This document shows, in pieces, positions 24,381 through 29,688 of a stretch of 29,688 nt of DNA. The translations under genes were made by a program, and so were the position numbers. The notes beneath the pieces were generated by a model, which saw nothing but the letters and a program-made list of their open reading frames with translations, did no database searches and was not told where the DNA came from. This stretch comes from Vicinamibacteria bacterium (GTDB lineage: Bacteria; Acidobacteriota; Vicinamibacteria; Vicinamibacterales; UBA2999). Each line of letters opens with the position of its first letter. The stretch's first letter is position 1. The stretch is from assembly GCA_025938035.1 (NCBI GenBank), contig JAICQE010000033.1, forward strand, positions 1 to 29,688, given 5' to 3'.

Positions 24381-27302
24381 ATGGAATTCGCGAAACCACT
24401 TCTCGCCGCGTTCGTGGCGCTGCTGCTGATCGGCACACCCGAGCAGGGTGCCAAACCAGCGGGCACAACCGGCGCCGCGAACGGTCGCACCCAACCTGAA
24501 CGCCCGCGCGGCCGCGTCGAGCTGCCGCCCGAATCACCGGGACGCGTCGTGCACGTGAAAGCCGGCGGCGACCTCCAGGCGGCGCTGGATGCCGCGGCGC
24601 CCGGCGATCGAATCACGCTCGATGCCGGCGCCACCTACAAGGGACCGTTCAGGCTGCTGCGCAAGACCGGCGACAGCTGGATCGTGATCACGTCGGCCGG
24701 CCAGCTCCCGCCGCGCGGCCGGCGCGTCACGCCGCAGGACGCCTCACGGATGCCGCGCCTCGTCGCCGAGGGCAACGCCGTGTTCGAGGCGATGCCCGGC
24801 GCGCACCACTACCGCCTCGTCGGTCTTCACATCTCTCCATCCGATGGGACCTACGTCAACACACTGGTGCAGCTGGGCGACAAGGAGCGGACGGCAGAAG
24901 AACAGCCGCACCACATCGTCATCGAGCGTTCGTACCTGCACGGCGATCGAAGCAAGGGCAGCCGGCGCGGCGTGGCGCTCAACTCGCGCCACTCCGCCGT
25001 CGTCGATTCGCACCTGGCCGACTTCAAGGAGGCGGGCGCGGATTCACAGGCGATTGCCGGCTGGAACGGCGCCGGTCCGTTCAGGATCGAGAACAACTAC
25101 CTCGAAGGCGCCGGCGAGAACGTGATGTTCGGCGGCGCCGACCCCACCGTGCCGCAGCTCGTGCCGGCGGACATCGAAATCCTGCGGAACCACATGGCGA
25201 AGCCGCTGCGCTGGAAAGCCGGCGACGCGGCCTACGAGGGCACTCAGTGGTCGGTCAAGAACCTGTTCGAGCTGAAGAACGCGAGGCGCGTGCTCGTCGA
25301 AGGCAATGTGCTCGAGCGGGTCTGGACGCAGGCGCAGAACGGCTTCGCCGTCCTCTTCACCGTCCGCAACCAGGACGGCGGGGCGCCGTGGTCAGTCGTC
25401 GAAGACGTCACCTTCGTCAATAACGTCGTCCGGCACGCGGGCGGCGGCATCAACGTGCTTGGCAAGGACGACAACCATCCAAGCCAGCAGACGCAGCGCA
25501 TCGAAATCCGCAACAACCTGTTTCTCGATATCGGTGAGCCCTGGGGTGCCGGCCGGTTGTTCCAGCTGCTCGACGGTACGAGCAACATCACCATCGCGAA
25601 TAACACGGCGCTGCAGACCGGCAGCATCCTGTTTGGCGGCGACCACGCGCCGCACGCGGCGTTCACCTTCCAGAACAACATCGCGCCGCACAACGAGCAC
25701 GGCATCGTCGGGTCTGGCACCGAACCCGGCAACCAGACGCTGGCCCGCTACTTCCCGCGCGGCGTCGTCAGGGGCAACGTCATCGTCGGCGGCACAGCGG
25801 GCAAGTACCCGCCCGAGAATGCGTTCCCGGGCTCGCTCGACGAAGCCGGGATTGCCCATCTGCGGCGCGGAGAACTGCGGGCTCGAACGGCCCAGGCCCC
25901 GCGCGATACCGGCGGCGCGGCGGGAGCGGACACGGCGCAAGCCGGAGCGAACATCGCACAACTGCTCCGCGCGATCGACGGCGTGGCCGCGATCGAATCG
26001 CCGCGGGCGAAAGAGGCGACGCGCACGCCGGACGCGACTGGCCTCGCCATAGGGCTGTTCTGGCTGTTCGTGGGTCTGCTGTTCTACGTCTACGCGGGAT
26101 ATCCACTCATGGCGCTTCTCCGTGCGCGGCTGCAGCCGAGGACGGTCGCGCGCGCTGTCGAACGGCGCTGCCATCCGGCCACGATTCGGTTCCCCGATCG
26201 CCGCGTGCATGCGTTCGCGCCAAAGGTTTCCATTGTCGTCGTCGCGTATAACGAGGCCGCGTCCATCGAAGCACGGATCGAGAACCTGCTCGCGCTCGAT
26301 TACCCGTCACACCAGTTGGAACTCGTCGTCGGCTCGGACGGCTCGACAGACGACACCGTCGAGCTGGTGCGGCGGTACGAGCCGTTTGGGGTTCGCGTTC
26401 AGGCGTTCAACCGCCGCGGCGGCAAGCCCGCGGTCCTGAATGCGCTCGTTCCCCAGGCATCCGGCGAGATCGTGCTGTTTGCCGACGCCCGGCAGCGGTT
26501 CGAACCTGCCGCACTGCGCGCGCTCGTCGCCAACTTCGCGGACCCGGCGGTTGGCGCCGTCAGCGGCGAGCTGATCCTCGAGACCGCGGAAGGCACGGCA
26601 CACGCCGGCCATGGTGCCGCGATGTACTGGCGCTACGAGAAGATGATCCGCTCCGCCGAAAGCCGCGCCGACTCCACTGTTGGCGCCACGGGAGCGATCT
26701 ACGCCATCCGCCGTTCGCTGTTCGCGCCGATCCCCGATGACACGCTGCTCGACGACGTGCTGATCCCGCTGCGGATCGTGCGGCAGGGATATCGCGTCGT
26801 CTTCGAGCCTGCGGCGCGCGCCTTCGACCGTACGTCGGCGACGGCTGCGCAGGAGTTTGGACGCAAGGCGCGCACGATCGCCGGCACGTTCCAGCTGTTC
26901 TCGCGCGAGCGCTGGCTGTTCAACCCGCGGCGCAACAGGCTCTGGTTCGCGACGATGTCGCACAAGGGACTCCGGCTGCTGCTGCCTGTGCTGCATGCGG
27001 GGGCGCTCGCCGCCAACATCATGGCGGTCCCGGCCTGGCCCTATCAGTGGCTGCTCGGCGCGCACGCAACGTTCTATGCCGCCGCCGCTGCCGGTGCCCT
27101 TCAACGCCGCGGACCGCATCGATTGAGGCCGTTCACACTCTTCTTCACCGCGCCGTACACGCTGTGCCTGCTGTGCTGGGCGGACATCGTCGGGTTCTAT
27201 CGCTTTGCGACAAAACGCCAGCCCGTGACGTGGGAGCGGCTGCCTGCGTCAATTCCGGGTGTGAGCGAGCCGCGTCCAACGCGCGGGCGCGTGGCTGCGT
27301 AA
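24381..27302 (+). CDS. beta-helix domain fused to a membrane GT2 glycosyltransferase
   Basis: The 973-residue product joins two proteins. Residues 1-20 are a hydrophobic leader. Residues of about 50-530 form a right-handed parallel beta-helix like pectate lyases and chondroitinase B, opening HVKAGGDLQAALDAAAPGD and rich in repeated FRIENNYLEG- or IEIRNNLFLD-type coils. A helix at about 554-580 (FWLFVGLLFYVYAGYP) leads to a cytoplasmic GT2 domain from residue 615: VSIVVVAYNEAASIEARI, D653 in GSDGSTDD, D702 in ADARQRF, D791/D792 in LLDDVLIP and RKARTIAGTFQ. C-terminal membrane helices follow. Topology predicts the beta-helix outside and the transferase inside. ATG 24381 is 2 nt after the previous stop; the frame is open upstream to 24270 without conserved sequence. 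Confidence 0.88.
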   Translation: MEFAKPLLAAFVALLLIGTPEQGAKPAGTTGAANGRTQPERPRGRVELPPESPGRVVHVKAGGDLQAALDAAAPGDRITLDAGATYKGPFRLLRKTGDSWIVITSAGQLPPRGRRVTPQDASRMPRLVAEGNAVFEAMPGAHHYRLVGLHISPSDGTYVNTLVQLGDKERTAEEQPHHIVIERSYLHGDRSKGSRRGVALNSRHSAVVDSHLADFKEAGADSQAIAGWNGAGPFRIENNYLEGAGENVMFGGADPTVPQLVPADIEILRNHMAKPLRWKAGDAAYEGTQWSVKNLFELKNARRVLVEGNVLERVWTQAQNGFAVLFTVRNQDGGAPWSVVEDVTFVNNVVRHAGGGINVLGKDDNHPSQQTQRIEIRNNLFLDIGEPWGAGRLFQLLDGTSNITIANNTALQTGSILFGGDHAPHAAFTFQNNIAPHNEHGIVGSGTEPGNQTLARYFPRGVVRGNVIVGGTAGKYPPENAFPGSLDEAGIAHLRRGELRARTAQAPRDTGGAAGADTAQAGANIAQLLRAIDGVAAIESPRAKEATRTPDATGLAIGLFWLFVGLLFYVYAGYPLMALLRARLQPRTVARAVERRCHPATIRFPDRRVHAFAPKVSIVVVAYNEAASIEARIENLLALDYPSHQLELVVGSDGSTDDTVELVRRYEPFGVRVQAFNRRGGKPAVLNALVPQASGEIVLFADARQRFEPAALRALVANFADPAVGAVSGELILETAEGTAHAGHGAAMYWRYEKMIRSAESRADSTVGATGAIYAIRRSLFAPIPDDTLLDDVLIPLRIVRQGYRVVFEPAARAFDRTSATAAQEFGRKARTIAGTFQLFSRERWLFNPRRNRLWFATMSHKGLRLLLPVLHAGALAANIMAVPAWPYQWLLGAHATFYAAAAAGALQRRGPHRLRPFTLFFTAPYTLCLLCWADIVGFYRFATKRQPVTWERLPASIPGVSEPRPTRGRVAA

Positions 27303-27316
27303 TTCATGCGGGTTTC

Positions 27317-27369
27317 CGTGGCGCGAACCCTTCGGGTTCGCGAGGCGAGCCTGAAAGGCTCGCCCCACG
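27317..27369. repeat. paired-hairpin palindromic element after the EPS run
   Basis: CGTGG (27317-27321) pairs with CCACG (27365-27369) and encloses two perfect 9-bp hairpins. One is CGCGAACCC/GGGTTCGCG with a TTC loop (27322-27342), the other GGCGAGCCT/AGGCTCGCC with a GAA loop (27344-27364). The plan equals that of 17529-17583. Lying just after the last EPS stop codon, it could also act as an RNA stabiliser or block read-through. It has no U tract, so it is not a classical terminator. Confidence 0.75.
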
Positions 27370-27414
27370 AAATCCGCGCTACACGCATCAGTACGATGCG
27401 CGAGGACCGAGCCC

Positions 27415-27780
27415 ATGGGGAGAAAGTTGTTCGTTCTGGCGGTCAGCGTCACGTTAGCGATTGGCGGGCCCGCGCTCCTGCCGGAAGCGGGTAAGGCAAG
27501 CGCGCAGGTCGGAGGCTGCTCCTGCTACGCGGCCTTTGACGCCATCGACTCCGATTTGCGGAACATCGGCCGCCGCTACAACCAGACAACGCTGGGGACG
27601 TCGGGTGGAGGCTGCGCGTCGGCGTGCAACGCCTGGCGGCGCGACTGGTTCTACAACACCGCGTGCGACAACCCGACGCGCATCAATCGCGGGACGCAGG
27701 CGTCGTGGGGCTTTGAGAACGCACAGGGCGAAACGTTCCTCGGGCCCGACACGTGGTGGTGCCCGATGCCTCCGCCTTAG
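27415..27780 (+). CDS. small secreted six-cysteine protein of unknown function
   Basis: I do not recognise a family. The 121-residue product begins with a signal peptide (KLFVLAVSVTLAIGG, likely cleaved after ASA at residue 30). The mature part of about 91 residues holds cysteines 35, 37, 67, 71, 84 and 116, enough for three disulfides. It is rich in aromatic and small residues (NAWRRDWFYNTACDN) and ends in PMPPP. ATG 27415 is preceded by GAGGAC at 27402-27407. It lies about 110 nt after the EPS run, behind a paired-hairpin repeat, and may be separately expressed. The signal peptide and plausible start support a real gene. Confidence 0.68.
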   Translation: MGRKLFVLAVSVTLAIGGPALLPEAGKASAQVGGCSCYAAFDAIDSDLRNIGRRYNQTTLGTSGGGCASACNAWRRDWFYNTACDNPTRINRGTQASWGFENAQGETFLGPDTWWCPMPPP

Positions 27781-27784
27781 AAGC

Positions 27785-27811
27785 AGGCCTCAGGAACCGG
27801 GCCTGAGGCCT
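27785..27811. terminator. hairpin between convergent genes, possible bidirectional terminator
   Basis: AGGCCTCAGG (27785-27794) and CCTGAGGCCT (27802-27811) form a perfect 10-bp stem with a 7-nt loop. It sits between the plus-strand stop at 27780 and the minus-strand stop at 27817. There is no clear U tract on either strand, so termination strength is uncertain. Confidence 0.5.
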
Positions 27812-27816
27812 CCGGC

Positions 27817-29688
27817 TCAACGCTGCGGTGTGGAGCCGGCCGCGCGTGGCTTCGCGCGACGGAAGACATTCGTCGGCGTCTGTGTAGTCGTGGTCGTCGT
27901 CGGTGTCGTCGTCGGTGTCGTCGTCGTGCTGGTCGTCGTTGACGTCCCTCCGAAACCGATCGCGTTGACGGCACCGTTGCTGTTGAACAGCACCGCATGC
28001 AGCCGCAGACCGGCGGCGGCCTGCGTCGCGCTGGTGTAGAAGACCGCCCCGTTCTTCAGGTACTTCACCACGTTGTTCTCGACCTGGATCGCCAGCGTGT
28101 CCGTTGCCGCGAATCCGATCTCGACGCGGTACGCGTTGCCTTCGCGGACCTCCGCGACACCGTTCTGCAGACGGATGGCGTAGTTGATGTCGCCGGGAGC
28201 GGTTCCCGGACCACCGTAACCCAACCCGACGTATCGCAGCGTGGCGGTCTCCGACGGGACGAACTGCGTCATGCCGTTCGCCGACAGCGAATTCGACGAT
28301 ACCGCGCTGGCGTCGGGACATCCGTCACAGCCGCCGGTCTTCACCAGGCTGGTCCCGGTCGCCGACACGTTGACGGTGAACGCCCACTGCACGGGCTCGG
28401 TCACGGACGGCGCGGTCGGAGTGGGGCTTGGCGCGGGCTCCGTCGGCGTCGGGGATGGCGTGGGTGTCGGCGACGGCGACGGTGCCGGCGCGGACGAACC
28501 GGTCATTCCCAGGAGGTGGGCCGGAATGCGCGCGATGAACACGTCGGCGCGACTGCCCCCCATGTTCGACGTCCAGAGGAAGTACTCGCCGGTGGGATCG
28601 ATGTTTCCCTTGGGCCGCTTCGAATACGCATCGCTGCCGCCGCCCGACGCGTTCAGGTCGGTCATGTTCGGCGCCACGACGAGCACCTGCATCGATCCGT
28701 CAAGGCGGTAGCAGACGATCTCGTTCGTCCGCGACAGGCTCCAGCTTCCGGCGTTGCTGCTGCACGCCATCTGCTCACTGATGGCCACGCCAGGCTTCGA
28801 GTTGCTGTGCGCCAGGTGCCCGAGGCCCGGACCGTCCCACGACGGCATCGCATAGACCACGAGACCGGACGCCGGGTTCATGTTCGCACTGAACTGCCAG
28901 ACGCGCACGGCGTACGGATTGCCGCCCCACTTGTCGTCCTCGCCGACGATGTAGCCGTAGCCCATGTCGGAGTGTCCGGCGGCGCCGTTCTGGTCGTAGA
29001 GCACCTGCTCCGCGCCGGTTTCGATATCGATGACGCGGTTGTCCTCGTTGTACTGGTTGTCGACGTTTTCCTTGATCACCAGCCAGCGGCCGCTCTTGTC
29101 GATCTGGCACTCGTCGTAGTCGCCGCGCGGCGTGTAGAAGCGGTGCTGGCGCGTATCCTCGCGATAGACGATGCAGCCGAGGTCCTGAAAAGTGTTGGAA
29201 TCCTTCACCGTGGCCGAGTGCACGCGATCGTCGCCGCTCGAGTGCATCTGCCATAGATATTTCCCGCCGCCGAGAAGGCTGGTCACGTCGAAGACCGTTT
29301 CGGAGGTCCTGCTCAGGACGTCATACCGAACGAGCTGCGGCCCGGTGTTGCCCACGTAGAGGATCGACGGGCGCGTCTTGCTGAAGTACCACTGTTCGGC
29401 AGTCGAGTAGGCGAAGGAGCTGTTCGCGTCGAAGAGCGGCCCCGCGTTGCGCGTTTCGCCGGTCGTCTTGTTGTAGGTGAAGAGCGTCGGGCCGCTGCCG
29501 CCGCGGCTGCGATTGAGACCGACGACGATCAGCATCGTGTCGCTGCCGGCGTGGTTATTGATCTTGTTCCAGTAGGAATAGCCGTAATCGACGCAGTCGC
29601 CGCCGTTACAGTCACTGGCGTTGGTGACGCGGATGCCGAGAGTCCCGTAAGGCGCTGGAAAGGTGAAGATGCCCCGCTGCGGCAGCAA
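27817..29688 (-). CDS. secreted beta-propeller protein with Pro/Thr-rich linkers, 5' end outside the window
   Basis: The frame stays open to the window edge on the minus strand, so the N-terminus is missing; 623 residues are visible. The first 390 or so contain repeated blade-like segments (YNKTTGETRNAG, IDIETGAEQVLYD, GQ-like turns and PTGEYFLWTSNMGG) resembling WD40-like or TolB-type propellers. A linker of PSPTPT repeats follows (about 396-431). Next is a domain of about 150 residues with KTGGCDGCPDASAVSSNS, AEVREGNAYRVEIGF and VVKYLKNGAVFYTS, a type I associate with bacterial surface proteins. A Thr-rich stretch (about 579-601) precedes a short basic tail. No LPXTG or PEP-CTERM signal is visible. 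It converges on the EPS side and belongs to another transcript. Exact function is unknown. Confidence 0.8.
   Translation of the reverse strand: MLPQRGIFTFPAPYGTLGIRVTNASDCNGGDCVDYGYSYWNKINNHAGSDTMLIVVGLNRSRGGSGPTLFTYNKTTGETRNAGPLFDANSSFAYSTAEQWYFSKTRPSILYVGNTGPQLVRYDVLSRTSETVFDVTSLLGGGKYLWQMHSSGDDRVHSATVKDSNTFQDLGCIVYREDTRQHRFYTPRGDYDECQIDKSGRWLVIKENVDNQYNEDNRVIDIETGAEQVLYDQNGAAGHSDMGYGYIVGEDDKWGGNPYAVRVWQFSANMNPASGLVVYAMPSWDGPGLGHLAHSNSKPGVAISEQMACSSNAGSWSLSRTNEIVCYRLDGSMQVLVVAPNMTDLNASGGGSDAYSKRPKGNIDPTGEYFLWTSNMGGSRADVFIARIPAHLLGMTGSSAPAPSPSPTPTPSPTPTEPAPSPTPTAPSVTEPVQWAFTVNVSATGTSLVKTGGCDGCPDASAVSSNSLSANGMTQFVPSETATLRYVGLGYGGPGTAPGDINYAIRLQNGVAEVREGNAYRVEIGFAATDTLAIQVENNVVKYLKNGAVFYTSATQAAAGLRLHAVLFNSNGAVNAIGFGGTSTTTSTTTTPTTTPTTTTTTQTPTNVFRRAKPRAAGSTPQR
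27886..27947. repeat. GTC/GTCGGT microsatellite-like tract encoding a Thr-rich stretch
   Basis: On the plus strand the unit GTCGTCGTCGGT recurs two to three times with variants. On the minus strand this encodes runs of Thr interrupted by Pro near the C-terminus of the propeller protein. Tracts of this sort can change length by slippage. Confidence 0.55.

Noticed and set aside
27997..29256. Plus-strand open frame of 419 codons opposite the propeller protein
   Set aside because: It is a low-complexity Arg/Val-rich shadow; the minus-strand frame encodes clear blades and a linker.
1..29688. CRISPR array, tRNA, rRNA, insertion sequence or prophage genes
   Set aside because: No regularly spaced direct repeats, no cloverleaf or rRNA-like stretches, and no transposase, integrase or phage structural motif was seen on either strand.

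Overview
The window is a GC-rich (codon third positions mostly G or C), densely coded stretch of a Gram-negative genome. The outer-membrane export proteins, two sigma-54 activators and many short palindromic repeats would fit an acidobacterium of the Vicinamibacteria type; that assignment is inference from gene content and repeat style, since no rRNA or other marker is present.

Layout. Positions 2-1120 hold the 3' part of a sigma-54-dependent activator, followed by an intrinsic terminator (1161-1188). A -24/-12 sigma-54 promoter (1259-1274) then precedes a second, complete NtrC-type response regulator (1323-2792) and a short degenerate-GGDEF protein (2801-3259). A gene-free region of about 320 nt (3260-3582), with several potential RNA hairpins just before the first start codon, leads into one long plus-strand run of 18 tightly spaced or overlapping genes (3583-27302). 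After it come a paired-hairpin repeat, a small secreted six-cysteine protein (27415-27780), a hairpin between convergent genes, and on the minus strand the 3' part of a large secreted beta-propeller protein with Pro- and Thr-rich linkers (27817 to beyond the window end).

How the genes work together. The 18-gene run looks like a Wzx/Wzy-type exopolysaccharide (EPS) locus. It has an outer-membrane beta-barrel, a Wza-like export protein, a Wzz/GNVR chain-length protein, a separate tyrosine autokinase, an initiating phosphoglycosyl transferase, a Wzy/ligase-type polymerase, a Wzx flippase and three further glycosyltransferase domains. Modification enzymes are unusually many: two related GNAT/FemAB-fold acyltransferases flanking a DegT aminotransferase, an asparagine-synthase-type amidotransferase, a formyltransferase-like protein, two polysaccharide deacetylases and a heparinase II/III-like lyase. 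The gene set resembles the EPS half of exosortase A (PEP-CTERM) loci, but neither an exosortase nor a PEP-CTERM protein is visible here.

The points most worth a second look are the 973-residue fusion of a secreted beta-helix domain to a membrane glycosyltransferase (24381-27302); a family of palindromic elements, two of which fold as perfect three-way junctions and one of which sits in frame inside an enzyme gene with a compensatory base-pair change; the structured leader of the EPS run; and the sigma-54 promoter in front of a sigma-54 activator.
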